Positions 1 to 7,461 of a stretch of 14,242 nt of DNA are shown here, one piece after another. The notes below the pieces were generated by a model, which saw only the letters and a list, made by a program, of their open reading frames with translations, did not search any database and was not told the DNA's origin. Every line of letters starts with the position of its first letter. Within the stretch, counting starts at the first letter, position 1. Location of the stretch: the NCBI GenBank assembly GCA_003023535.1, contig PXSC01000080.1:1-14242 (forward strand), written 5' to 3'. This stretch comes from Halobacteriales archaeon QS_9_70_65. Its GTDB lineage: Archaea > Halobacteriota > Halobacteria > Halobacteriales > Haloarculaceae. A program made the translations under genes and the position numbers.

Positions 1-61
1 CCGCAACTGCCCCGTCGTCGCCGAGCGCCAGGAGGCGACCGACGTTCTCGACCTGGAGTGA
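1..61 (+). CDS. 3' end of an unidentified gene
   Basis: A frame enters from the left edge and stops with TGA at 59-61, giving a 19-residue C-terminus that contains NCPVVAERQEA and ends in LDLE. Codon use (G/C at third positions) fits a haloarchaeal gene. Too little is present to name a family. The stop lies 45 bp before the transcription factor S start, on the same strand, so the two could be co-transcribed, although a weak TATA-like stretch sits in the gap. Confidence 0.5.
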   Translation, partial: RNCPVVAERQEATDVLDLE

Positions 62-106
62 GCCGCCGCGCGACACGCTTTTCGCCGCACGAGTTCTTCG
101 ATTAGT

Positions 107-427
107 ATGTTCTGCGACGACTGCGGGTCGATGATGCACTCCCGTGGCGGGAAGATGGTCTGTTCGTCCTGCGGCGCGAGGCGGTCGAAGGACGCCGACC
201 GGGGGGACGAACTCGTCACGACCGAGACGCAGTCCGACGACGACGTCGTCGAGTCGTCGCCGGACGCCGACTTCGAGGGCAAGCCGACCGCCGACGACGT
301 CACCTGCGACGACTGCGGCCACGGTGAGGCGTGGTACACGATCAAGCAGACCGGCTCCGCCGACGAGCCGCCGACGCGGTTCTTCAAGTGCAAGGAGTGC
401 GGTAACCGCTGGCGAGGGTACAGCTGA
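107..427 (+). CDS. tfs: Transcription factor S (archaeal TFIIS-like RNA polymerase cleavage factor)
   Basis: A 106-residue protein with the two zinc ribbons of archaeal TFS. The N-terminal ribbon has cysteines C3, C6, C19 and C22; the C-terminal ribbon has C67, C70, C95 and C98, joined by an acidic linker. The C-terminal ribbon carries the acidic D86-E87 pair within QTGSADEPPT, the loop that enters the polymerase active site and stimulates cleavage of backtracked RNA (family knowledge). The position that is arginine in eukaryotic TFIIS (QTRSADEP) is glycine 83 here; this may be normal for haloarchaea. Length is typical. The ATG at 107 places M-F-C at the N-terminus as expected, and a TATA-like CTTTTCG lies about 30 bp upstream, suggesting a nearly leaderless transcript. 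Confidence 0.95.
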   Translation: MFCDDCGSMMHSRGGKMVCSSCGARRSKDADRGDELVTTETQSDDDVVESSPDADFEGKPTADDVTCDDCGHGEAWYTIKQTGSADEPPTRFFKCKECGNRWRGYS

Positions 428-465
428 GCGTCACTCTCTTGCGGTCGGCACCGGTCGACACGCCG

Positions 466-1164
466 ATGCCGGCGAAGGCGACCGGCCCCGCCCCGGACCC
501 GGCGGTCGTCGACCGCGCGGCCGACGGAGTCGGCTGGATCGCCCACCCCGAGGAGACGATGAAGCGGGCGGGTCACGCACTGGCGACGCCGGACGGAGTG
601 TGGCTCGTCGACCCGCTCGACGCCGCGGGCGTCAGGGAGTTGATCGCCGATTACGGCGAGGTGGCCGGCGTCGTCGTCCTGTCGAACCACCACGCCTGCG
701 ACGCGGATGCCTTCGCCCGGCGGCACGACGTGACAGTGACGCTGCCGGAGCCGATGACCGGCGTCGCCGAGGGCCTGGACGCGCCGGTCGAGCGGGTCGC
801 CGTCGGCGGCGCTCTCGGCGGCTACGAGCTACTGGCGGTGGCCCGGACCGGTTCGGTCTGGCAGGAGTACGCCCTCTACGACGGCGCGACGCTGGTCGTC
901 CCGGAGTCGGTCGGCGCCGACTACCAGTGCGTCGGCGAGGAGCGACTCGGCGTGATGTTGCTGCGCCGGCTGACGCCACCGCGGGACGGTCTCGGCGGTC
1001 TCGCCCCGGAGCGGGTCCGGTGCGGCCACGGTCCCGGCGTCGACGAGGACGCCGCCGCGGCGCTCGAAGAGGCACTCGCCAATGCCCGGCGGCGGTTTCC
1101 GCGGGCGCTCGCGGCCCACGGTCGAAAGCAGGCGGGGACCGTGCTTGCCGCCCTCCGGAGCTGA
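466..1164 (+). CDS. Metallo-beta-lactamase-fold-like protein with degenerate metal site
   Basis: Reading from the ATG at 466 gives 232 residues; a TTG at 439 would add nine. The pattern resembles a haloarchaeal protein related to the metallo-beta-lactamase fold. A strand ending GVWLVDPLDAAG near residue 45 is followed by VVVLSNHHACDAD at 70-81, where true members have HxHxDH, and a late CGHGPG at 186-191 matches the usual last metal-ligand turn. Only part of the metal site is visible (H75, H76, D79, D81, H188), so hydrolase activity is uncertain. It lies 38 bp after tfs on the same strand. I recognise the fold by its pattern only; substrate unknown. Confidence 0.65.
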   Translation: MPAKATGPAPDPAVVDRAADGVGWIAHPEETMKRAGHALATPDGVWLVDPLDAAGVRELIADYGEVAGVVVLSNHHACDADAFARRHDVTVTLPEPMTGVAEGLDAPVERVAVGGALGGYELLAVARTGSVWQEYALYDGATLVVPESVGADYQCVGEERLGVMLLRRLTPPRDGLGGLAPERVRCGHGPGVDEDAAAALEEALANARRRFPRALAAHGRKQAGTVLAALRS

Positions 1165-1226
1165 TCGGAGCCGATACGGCGCGATCAGTGCGACCGACCG
1201 GCCGCGGCGCGACCGACGCGACACCC

Positions 1227-1233
1227 CTTTAGC
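1227..1233 (+). promoter_or_regulatory. TATA-like box for the cysteine-cluster gene
   Basis: CTTTAGC lies about 25 bp before the GTG at 1255, the spacing expected for a leaderless haloarchaeal transcript. It supports GTG 1255 as the start. Weak single-site evidence. Confidence 0.35.
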
Positions 1234-1254
1234 CGTGGGCGCCGGACGGCCGGT

Positions 1255-1681
1255 GTGCGCGTCGAGGTGTACCCCGGCAAGGAGGCCGTCGTCGACTTCG
1301 ACCCCTCGCTGACCTTCGAGTGCGTCGACGACTGCACGTGGTGCTGTCGACACGGCGTGCTGCTGTACGAGAAGGACTTCCTCGCGCTGGCCGAGCGGGA
1401 GTCGCTGTCGGAGGCGGTCACGCAGTTCCAGGGCCGGGAGTTCGTCCGCCGGGAGGAGAAGGCCGACGACCACCCCCACGCCGCCGCCGACGGCCAGGCG
1501 TGTTTCTTCCTCCGGGAGGACGGCCTCTGTGCGCTGCACGACGCCCACGACTGGAAGCCGGCCCGGTGTTCGGTGTTCCGGGCTGGACGTCAGCGAGCGG
1601 CGGGTGGTCGACCATCTTGAGGCCTTCCTGCCGGAGCTGCTGTGGGAGCTGGACGACCCGACGACGAAGGTAGAACTGTAG
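1255..1681 (+). pseudogene. YkgJ-type cysteine-cluster protein, frameshifted
   Basis: The product begins at GTG 1255 and has the spaced cysteines of the YkgJ / UPF0153 zinc- or iron-chelating family: C23, C27, C30 and C31 in CxxxCxxCC, then C83, C92 and C105 ending in KPARCSVF. Right after CSVF the frame fails: the original frame gives an arginine-rich tail stopping at 1620. Moving to the next frame at about 1579-1583 restores a sensible tail, LDVSERRVVDHLE through LLWELDD to VEL, stopping with TAG at 1679-1681. Removing one G from the GGG at 1580-1582 would rejoin the two parts into a 141-residue protein of usual size. All recognisable cysteines lie before the break. The function of the family is poorly known. 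Either a sequencing error or a real mutation. Confidence 0.75.
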
Positions 1682-1744
1682 CCGGGTCGGCGACGGTTCG
1701 GCCGCGAGCGGCGGGCCTTTGGGCGCGGGCGCACAACCGAACGT

Positions 1745-3658
1745 ATGTCGGACGACCGGGGTGGCTTCGAGGACGTCCGGGCGTCCCTCGACGGCCACCC
1801 GATCCGGAGCCTGCTCGCCTACGCGCTGCCGTACTGGCCCCGACTGCTGGCTGGGGTCGTCACCTCCTTCTGTACGCGGTTCGCCCGGCTCGTGCCGCCG
1901 ATCATCGTCGCGACGGCCATCGACCGGATCATCCTTCAGTCGGGCGAGCCGGGACTGCTGGCGAACGTCGGGCTGGTTCCCGCCGGCGAGATAACCGGCC
2001 GGGCGGCCCGGGTCGCGCTGCTGGAGCAGCTGGTCGTCCTCGCGGTGCTGGCGTATCTCGTCCGGTCGGCGACGCGGTTCGCCTCGCGGTACCTGCTGCA
2101 GTCGACCGCCCAGAAGGTCCAGCGGGACCTCCGCAACGAGGCCTACGACCACATCCAGCACCTCTCGATGGACTTCTTCGTGTCGCATCAGACCGGCGCG
2201 ATGATGTCCGTTCTCAACAGCGACATCAACCGGCTGGAGCAGTTCCTCAACACGGAGTTCCGGCAGCTGATCCGAGTGGTGGCGACGGTCGGCGGCATCG
2301 CGGTCGTGCTGTGGACGTACTCGCCGAAGCTGGCGCTGATCGCGCTGGCGCCGGTGCCGGTCATCGGGCTGGCCAGCGCGTTGTTCCTCCGGTGGATCGA
2401 GCCGCGATACAAGTCCATCCGGGAGACGGTCGCGCGGCTGAACACCCGCCTGGAGAACAACCTCGGCGGGACGGCCGTCATCAAGACGTTCGACCGCTAC
2501 GACTTCGAGCGCGAGCGGGTGGCCGACCAGAGCCAGCGCTACCACGACGAGAAGGTGGCGGCGCTGCGGGTCCGGCGGGCCTTCTTCGCGTCGCTGCGGC
2601 TGACCACCGGCGTCGTCTTCGTTTTGGTGCTGTACGTCGGCGGCACCGACAGCATCGTCGGCGCGCCGGAGGCGCTGTCGGCCGGCGCCTTCGCGCTGTT
2701 TTTCCTCTATCTCCGGCGACTTTACTCGCCGATGCGCCGGGTCGGGCGATCGGCCAACAAGTACCAGCTCGCCGTCTCCAGCGCCGAGCGGGTGTTCGGC
2801 CTGCTCGGCCGGGAGCCGACCGTCACCGACCCCGAGAACCCTCACACCCCCGAGACGGTGGCCGGCGACGTGACTTTCGACGACGTGACGTTCGGCTACG
2901 GCGACCGCGAGCCCGTCCTCGAGGGGGTGTCGCTGGACGTACCCGCGGGCGCGACGGTCGGCCTCGCCGGGCCGACGGGCGCGGGGAAGTCGACGCTGCT
3001 GAAGCTGCTGCCGCGGTTCCACGACGTCGACTCCGGCAGCGTCCGGGTCGACGGCACCGACGTCCGGACGTACGGCCTCGGGGCGCTGCGGGACGAGATC
3101 GCCGTCGTCGAGCAGAACCCGTACCTCTTCTCCGGTACCGTCGCCGAGAACATCGCCTACGGCGACCGCGAGGTGCTGACCGCCGAGTGGGACGACGAGG
3201 CCGACGACAGCGACGACGCCCGCGGGCGGATCGTCGAGGCCGCGAGGGCCGCCGAGGCCCACGAGTTCATCAGCGAGCTGCCGGAGGGGTACGACACGCT
3301 CATCGGCGAACGGGGGGTCAAGCTCTCCGGCGGCCAGCGCCAGCGGCTGGCCATCGCCCGGGCGCTGCTGAACGACCCGTCGATCATCGTCTTCGACGAG
3401 GCGACGAGCGACGTCGACACCGAGACCGAGGAGCTGATCCAGGAGAGTCTCGACCGGCTCATCGAGAACCGGACCGCCTTCGTCATCGCCCACCGGCTGT
3501 CGACCATCCGGACGGCCGACCGCATCGTCGTCATGGAAGACGGCGAACTGGTCGAGTCCGGTAGCCACGAGGAGCTGCTCGCCCGCGACGGTGAGTACGC
3601 CGCCCTCTGGCGGGCCCAGGGCGGCGCCGACGCCGCCGTCCGGTCGGCTGAGGACTGA
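1745..3658 (+). CDS. ABC exporter half-transporter (fused membrane and ATPase domains)
   Basis: A 637-residue protein of the MsbA/ABCB-like exporter type. Residues about 25-320 form the six-helix membrane domain, including the conserved coupling stretch [16 protein letters not shown]. The C-terminal nucleotide-binding domain is complete: Walker [10 protein letters not shown] at 409-417, Q-loop in [13 protein letters not shown], signature LSGGQ at 527-531, Walker [11 protein letters not shown] with D551 and catalytic E552, and H-loop H583 in IAHRLST. An acidic insert rich in D and E follows the Q-loop region, a typical salt adaptation. It would work as a dimer in the cytoplasmic membrane, exporting an unknown substrate (lipid, drug or peptide). 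It lies 63 bp after the cysteine-cluster gene, same strand. ATG 1745 is the first sensible start. No lesion seen. Confidence 0.95.
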   Translation: MSDDRGGFEDVRASLDGHPIRSLLAYALPYWPRLLAGVVTSFCTRFARLVPPIIVATAIDRIILQSGEPGLLANVGLVPAGEITGRAARVALLEQLVVLAVLAYLVRSATRFASRYLLQSTAQKVQRDLRNEAYDHIQHLSMDFFVSHQTGAMMSVLNSDINRLEQFLNTEFRQLIRVVATVGGIAVVLWTYSPKLALIALAPVPVIGLASALFLRWIEPRYKSIRETVARLNTRLENNLGGTAVIKTFDRYDFERERVADQSQRYHDEKVAALRVRRAFFASLRLTTGVVFVLVLYVGGTDSIVGAPEALSAGAFALFFLYLRRLYSPMRRVGRSANKYQLAVSSAERVFGLLGREPTVTDPENPHTPETVAGDVTFDDVTFGYGDREPVLEGVSLDVPAGATVGLAGPTGAGKSTLLKLLPRFHDVDSGSVRVDGTDVRTYGLGALRDEIAVVEQNPYLFSGTVAENIAYGDREVLTAEWDDEADDSDDARGRIVEAARAAEAHEFISELPEGYDTLIGERGVKLSGGQRQRLAIARALLNDPSIIVFDEATSDVDTETEELIQESLDRLIENRTAFVIAHRLSTIRTADRIVVMEDGELVESGSHEELLARDGEYAALWRAQGGADAAVRSAED

Positions 3659-3736
3659 CCGTCACCGTTACAGGGTTCGGACTCCCGACCTCGCCAAGGA
3701 ACCGTTCGTCCGATGCGATATGCGATACGTGAACCC

Positions 3737-4004
3737 ATGAACGGTGCCGACCGGATTCTCGACGTCCGCGACCCCGACGACGCGGCCCCCCCGGAGCCGG
3801 CGGCCCTCGGCGCCGAGGGGCCGACCGTCGACGCGGTGGCCGGGCTGGCGTCGCCGCGCGGCCGACGACACGACCCTGGCGATCACCGCCGGCGACTGCG
3901 CCCTCCCGGCCGCCGAGCGGGAGGTGCTCACCGGCGACATCGAACTCGACCGGGTGCGGCACGCACAGGGACTCGGCGTCCGAAACGTCTACTGGCACGT
4001 CTGA
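3737..4004 (+). pseudogene. Small haloarchaeal hypothetical protein, probable frameshift
   Basis: Two reading frames together look like one acidic protein of about 88 residues. Frame one starts at ATG 3737 (or ATG 3713) with [16 protein letters not shown] and runs to about VDAVAGLA near 3848. After that it becomes arginine-rich, while the next frame from about 3853 reads AADDTTLAITAGDC and ends GVRNVYWHV at the TGA of 4002-4004. One extra base (or two missing) between 3846 and 3858, inside a run of GC dinucleotides, would explain the split. I do not recognise the family. It follows the ABC exporter by 78 bp and precedes deoxyhypusine synthase, same strand. Confidence 0.45.
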
Positions 4005-4149
4005 TACGCTGGGGGAGCGTCGACCCCCCTCAAGGGCGACGACGGCGTCCGAGTGCGGTTGCCGCCGACGTGACGGACTCCGCGGCGCCGGACGCCCTGG
4101 TGCCGCCGGAACCGCGTCGTTGAAGCGCGCGCCGCCCCACGTGCCGGCA

Positions 4150-5093
4150 ATGAGCGACAGCGACGACGACGAAGAGGCGCCGGACCGTGAGGAGTTCGGA
4201 CACGACCCGATCGAGCACGCGAGCGTCTCGGCGGGGATGACCGTCGCCGAGCTGGCCGCCGAGTACGGCAAGGCCGGTATCGGCGCCGCCGACCTTCACG
4301 AGGCCGTCGCGGTGACCGGCGAGATACTCGACGGCGAGGCGACGACCTTCCTCGGGCTGGCGGGCGCGATGGTGCCGGCCGGGATGCGGGCCGTCCGATC
4401 GGCGGCAAACACCACCGCGGCCGCGAGGACCACCCAGACCTCGACGACCGGGCGTTCGACGAGCAGTTGCGCGAGGAGGGCGTCGACCGCATCTACGACG
4501 TCTACCTGCCGCAGGAGCACTTCGCGCTGTTCGAGGAGCACCTCCGGGCGGAGGTGTTCGACGAGCTCGGCGAGGAGGTGGTCTCCATCGCCGCATTCAC
4601 CCGCGGACTCGGCCGCGCCAACGCCGCGGTCAACGACCGCGAGGACGTCGACGAGGACGCCGGCATCGCCGCCGCGGCCTTCGAACACGACGTCCCGATC
4701 CACGTGCCGGCCGTCCAGGATTCCGTACTCGGGCTGCAGGCGTGGCTCCGCTCGCAGGTGTCGGGCTTCTCCCTGGACGCCCTGGCGGACATGTCGCCGC
4801 TGAACGACCTGGCCTACGAGGCGGACTCGACGGCCGCCATCGTCGTCGGCGGCGGCGTTCCGAAGAATTACGTCCTGCAGACGATGCTGGTGACGCCGGG
4901 GGCCTACGACTACGCGGTCCAGCTGACGATGGACCCGCCGCAGACGGGCGGGCTCTCGGGGGCGACGCTGGACGAGGCCCGCTCGTGGGGCAAGCTCGAG
5001 CGGGACGCCCGCAGCGTCTCCGTTTACGCCGACGCGACCATCACGCTGCCGCTGGTCGTCGCCGCCGCGCGCGACCGGATCGACGGCGACTGA
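4150..5093 (+). pseudogene. dhs: Deoxyhypusine synthase with an internal frame-disrupting deletion
   Basis: Deoxyhypusine synthase makes the hypusine precursor on a lysine of translation factor aIF5A, using a polyamine and NAD. Start ATG 4150 gives the usual haloarchaeal N-terminus (HDPIEHA, GMTVAELAAEYG, FLGLAGAMVPAGMRAV, residues 18-82). At about 4395 the frame breaks. The next frame continues with IGGKHHRG, GVDRIYDVYLPQEHF, EDAGIAAAAFEHDVPI, VPAVQDSVLGLQAW, the catalytic-lysine motif VGGGVPKNYVLQTM, QLTMDPPQTGGLSGAT and VSVYADATITLPLVVAA to TGA 5091-5093. Between GMRAV and IGGKHH the family normally has about 26 residues, including the NAD-binding segment resembling VTTGANLTHD; these are absent. 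So the lesion is a loss of roughly 80 bases, not a single-base slip. As written no functional enzyme can be made. Confidence 0.9.
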
Positions 5094-5154
5094 CACCGAC
5101 TGCGGCCGCGACTGCCCGCACTCGCGCCCGCGACTCCCCGTCCCGCAGCCGCTC

Positions 5155-5364
5155 CTACCCGAGGAGCCGGTAGGCCGGCGGCAGATCGTCGGTCGCCTCG
5201 GCGCGGCCGGCGTCGACCAGCTCACCGCAGGCGTCGCGTATCACGCCCGTCGTCACGTCGCGGCTCTGCGTGGCGATACGGCGCTGGACCTCACCGGCCG
5301 TCAGCGGCTCGTCGGCCTCGTCCAGCACCTCGACGATGCGCTCGGTCGTCTCCTCGTCGACCAT
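5155..5364 (-). CDS. Small winged-helix DNA-binding protein
   Basis: A 69-residue protein on the minus strand from ATG at 5364-5362 to TAG at 5157-5155. It reads as one winged helix-turn-helix: helix ERIVEVLDEADEPL, helix AGEVQRRIATQ, recognition-helix region TTGVIRDACGELVDAG, and a short wing ending PPAYRLL. A longer frame exists upstream, but the internal ATG is preferred because TATA-like GGCTTTTGT (complement of about 5386-5395) lies about 25 bp before it. Convergent with the deoxyhypusine synthase gene across a 61-bp gap. Probable local transcription regulator; targets unknown. Confidence 0.7.
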   Translation of the reverse strand: MVDEETTERIVEVLDEADEPLTAGEVQRRIATQSRDVTTGVIRDACGELVDAGRAEATDDLPPAYRLLG

Positions 5365-5580
5365 GTCGGCACCACGTCCCGGCCGGACAAAAGCCCACCC
5401 CGCCCGGCGACGACGTACCTCTGTGGTCGGAACGGTCACGATCATCTCGGGAGCCGTCATCAAAATTATCGCCCGACAGCGAGGCCGTCGTTACGGCCGG
5501 GATGCCGGCACCGCCGGAGAGAACGGGGCCGCCGGTCGACCATCATTTCTATGTTGGTGGGGAACGATTCAGCGCCTACC
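5365..5580. other. Divergent intergenic region
   Basis: Lies between the leftward winged-helix gene and the rightward acidic-repeat gene, so it should hold promoters for both. TATA-like stretches are at about 5386-5395 (read on minus) and 5546-5553 TTTCTATG (read on plus), the latter about 31 bp before ATG 5581. An AT-rich patch, ATCAAAATTATC, is at 5459-5470. No RNA gene recognised. Confidence 0.4.
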
Positions 5581-5961
5581 ATGACGGATGCCGAAGAACT
5601 CTTCGAGGAGCTGCAGTCCGAACTCCAGGACACCGGCCAGACGCTCGGCGAGCTGCTCCAGCAGACCGTCGAGGAGCCCTCCTCGGCGCCGGACGTCGTC
5701 GTCGATATGTTGCAGGAGGCCCAGGAGACCGGCCGGTCGCTGGGCGAACTGCTCCAGGACGCCGTCGAGTCCAGCGACGACATCGTCGGCGAGGTCACCG
5801 ACGGCGACCTGCTGGTCGACACCGGCGACGACCGGATGCTGCTGGACCTCGAAAACGCCGACCTGCCGCTGGACCCCACCGACGACGAGTTCCTCCGACA
5901 GCTGGACGTCCTCGGCGTCGGCGAGGAGCTCGGTCTAGTCGAGTCCGGCGACGAGGAGTGA
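5581..5961 (+). CDS. Acidic hypothetical protein with a duplicated helical unit
   Basis: A 126-residue, very acidic protein, no family recognised. The N-terminal half has two copies of a 22-residue amphipathic unit 32 residues apart: residues 10-31 (LQDTGQTLGELLQQTVE) and 42-63 (AQETGRSLGELLQDAVE), both with the core TG-x-(S/T)-LGELLQ-x-(A/T)-VE. The C-terminal half is an acidic segment with LLVDTGDDRMLLDLE and a short FLRQLDVLGVGEELGL helix. ATG 5581 is chosen over an in-frame ATG at 5551 because the TATA-like box at 5546-5553 overlaps the latter. No signal peptide or membrane segment. Could be a small coiled-coil or protein-interaction module; function unknown. Confidence 0.65.
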   Translation: MTDAEELFEELQSELQDTGQTLGELLQQTVEEPSSAPDVVVDMLQEAQETGRSLGELLQDAVESSDDIVGEVTDGDLLVDTGDDRMLLDLENADLPLDPTDDEFLRQLDVLGVGEELGLVESGDEE

Positions 5962-5995
5962 CGACGCACTTGCCCGCCGCCGCCGTAGCGACGGG

Positions 5996-6011
5996 CGGCC
6001 GATGACGACCC
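5996..6011 (+). repeat. 16-bp direct repeat, left copy
   Basis: CGGCCGATGACGACCC occurs here and again at 6973-6988, exactly. The two copies bracket the two-domain gene at 6172-6899 and the right copy lies about 45 bp before repeat A of the TA island. May be chance in GC-rich DNA. Confidence 0.35.
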
Positions 6012-6141
6012 CGAGTTCGCGGTTGCTCCCGGCGACGTCCGGTGCCGGAGCCGTCGAGCACGACCGGTCGTGCGGTCGCCGGTAAGGCGTTCGGGTGACC
6101 GGACCCGTTCGAAGAACCGCCGGACCGTAGCCCACCGGGGT

Positions 6142-6149
6142 GATTATCC
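6142..6149 (+). promoter_or_regulatory. TATA-like box for the duplicated-domain gene
   Basis: GATTATCC lies about 26 bp before ATG 6172, matching archaeal TATA spacing for a leaderless message. Supports the chosen start. Confidence 0.45.
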
Positions 6150-6171
6150 TCGTCGGCGGCGTCGATACGAT

Positions 6172-6899
6172 ATGGGTTCGTTGGTAGACTTAGATGTCGA
6201 GTTGGCCGACGTGAGCGCGGTCGCCGAGCGGCGCAGCGAGGTGCTCGCGGCGGTCCGCGACCACGCCGGCCGGGTGGCGTACGGTCTCGCCAGGCTGCAG
6301 GGCGGCGACTACGGCAACCGCTCGTTCACCACCGACCGCGGCGAGTGGACGCTCAGTTACGCGCCGGCGACGTCGAATACCTCCGCTACGAGCCGCGCGG
6401 CGGCGGCGAGACGTACGTGGTTTCGACGCAGGCGGCCGCCGACCCGGAGCCGCTCGCGGCGGCGCTGGACGACTACGGGGCGTTTCTCGAGGCGTACAAC
6501 GAGTACGTCGACTCGCTGGCGGGGATCCTCGACGGCGCCGAGGCGTCCGGTGCGCCCGTCGAATCGACCGACGGCATCGCCGCCGAGCGGGACCGTATTC
6601 TCGAAACCGTCGAGCGCTGCTGTGAGGCGATGACGCGGGAACTCCGTCGCTGTGAGTCCTCCGAGTACGGCAGTTACGCCGCGCGGGTCGACGGCACGCG
6701 CTGGGAGTTGAAGTGGGACGGGGACGACGTCTCGTACCTCCGCGTCGCCGGCTCCGGCGACGTCTATCTCGTCTCGCAGTACGGCCCGCCGTCGGCGACG
6801 GACCTCCGCGAGTACGCCCCCCGGTTCGGCGGCTTCATCGACGCGTTCAACGACCACGTCGCGGAGCTGGAACACGACCTGCGCCAGATCGAGTTGTGA
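6172..6899 (+). pseudogene. Two-copy-domain hypothetical protein with a one-base frameshift
   Basis: Start ATG 6172 reads MGSLVDLDVELADVSAV to GEWTLSYA; at about 6361 the frame turns arginine-rich, while the next frame continues GDVEYLRYEPRGGGETYVV and runs to TGA 6897-6899. One base missing at 6361-6362 (GCGCC for GCCGCC) explains it; repaired length 242 residues. The repaired protein is two copies of a domain of about 105 residues: helix (RRSEVLAAVRDHAG / RDRILETVERCCEA), sheet (GEWTLSY-GDVEYLRYE / TRWELKWDGDDVSYLRV), strand (GETYVVSTQ / GDVYLVSQ) and final helix (FLEAYNEYVDSLAGIL / FIDAFNDHVAELEHDL). The order helix-sheet-helix is clear in both halves. The match of the halves across the break supports the frameshift reading. 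Family not recognised. Confidence 0.75.
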
Positions 6900-6972
6900 A
6901 CCGCGCGGCGCCGCGGGCACCGCTACGGCGGGCGGGCCGAAACGATTTGACATGGGAACGCCTACGGACGAA

Positions 6973-6988
6973 CGGCCGATGACGACCC
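6973..6988 (+). repeat. 16-bp direct repeat, right copy
   Basis: Exact second copy of the 16-mer at 5996-6011. Sits between the two-domain gene and the TA island. Confidence 0.35.
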
Positions 6989-7030
6989 ACCGGGCCGAGC
7001 CGGCGTAGGCACCCGGCGGTGACGAGCCCT

Positions 7031-7103
7031 ATGAGTGCCGAGGCCGCCGTTTTTGACGGCAAACGGCGTCTCCGAGCGTATCCAGTTGTGGCTACGGCAG
7101 ACG
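7031..7103 (+). repeat. Dispersed repeat copy A
   Basis: First of three related copies in the window. It begins ATGAGTGCCGAGGCC and carries TTTTGACGGCAAACGG and GTCTCCGAG, with GTGGCTACGGCAGAC near its end. It has one extra T relative to copies B and C and is the most diverged in its second half. It lies about 95 bp before the first antitoxin gene. A 60-codon frame (GTG 7019 to TGA 7199-7201) runs through it and overlaps the antitoxin start as ATGA, but that frame is disrupted in copies B and C, so I do not call it a gene. Confidence 0.7.
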
Positions 7104-7168
7104 AAAACCCCGGTCACATTGCCGCCGACTTGGAACCCGAATTGGCGGGTATCGCAGTCACACCCGAG

Positions 7169-7176
7169 TTTATATC
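7169..7176 (+). promoter_or_regulatory. TATA box of TA module 1
   Basis: TTTATATC is centred 26 bp before ATG 7198. This is one of the clearest TATA boxes in the window and implies a leaderless bicistronic antitoxin-toxin message. Short arms TTTA and TAAA flank the TATCGG core, a weak possible operator. Confidence 0.6.
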
Positions 7177-7197
7177 GGTAAAGACCAAAGCAGACGT

Positions 7198-7452
7198 ATG
7201 ACTATCGAAACCGTCTCGGAGCGGGTCCGGGAACTCGCCGAACATCACGGGATGGACGAATCGGCGGTAATCCAGGAGGCCGTCGAGACAGGCGTCGAGA
7301 CGCTGTATCGGGACATGATCGTCAGCAGGTATCTCGACGACGAGATCACGCGGGAAGAGGCAGTCGATCATCTCGGTATCGAACTCGTCGAGGAGGTCGA
7401 GGCCGCTCGGGAGGCGGTCGAGGAAGACGTGAAATGGGGGTTGCAAGCCTGA
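7198..7452 (+). CDS. Antitoxin of TA module 1 (ribbon-helix-helix-like)
   Basis: An 84-residue protein starting at ATG 7198. The N-terminal part, TIETVSERVRELAEHHGMDE then SAVIQEAVETGVETLYRDM, looks like a ribbon-helix-helix DNA-binding domain. It is followed by DDEITREEAVDHLGI and a long acidic helix, EEVEAAREAVEEDVK, expected to wrap the toxin. Such proteins commonly sit upstream of DUF3368-type PIN toxins (family knowledge). It is 9 bp upstream of the toxin gene. It probably represses its own operon through the TATA region at 7169. Base composition is less GC-rich than the flanking chromosomal genes, consistent with transfer. Confidence 0.75.
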   Translation: MTIETVSERVRELAEHHGMDESAVIQEAVETGVETLYRDMIVSRYLDDEITREEAVDHLGIELVEEVEAAREAVEEDVKWGLQA

Positions 7453-7461
7453 ATACGTCTG

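Noticed and set aside
144..1232. 362-codon plus-strand frame covering tfs and the next gene
   Set aside because: Strongly arginine-rich and basic, opposite to haloarchaeal proteins; the real genes are in the other frame.
1418..3568. Very long minus-strand open frame opposite the ABC exporter
   Set aside because: Arg/Pro/Gln/Asp-rich shadow of a GC-rich gene on the plus strand; no domain or motif, while the plus strand encodes a complete transporter.
4385..4410. Intein, intron or programmed frameshift in deoxyhypusine synthase
   Set aside because: Sequence is missing rather than inserted, and a frameshift alone cannot restore the absent ~26 residues.
7019..7201. 60-codon plus-strand frame from GTG 7019, overlapping the antitoxin 1 start as ATGA
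   Set aside because: It runs through repeat copy A and the TATA box of module 1. The same frame is closed in copies B and C, so it is more likely repeat sequence than a gene.
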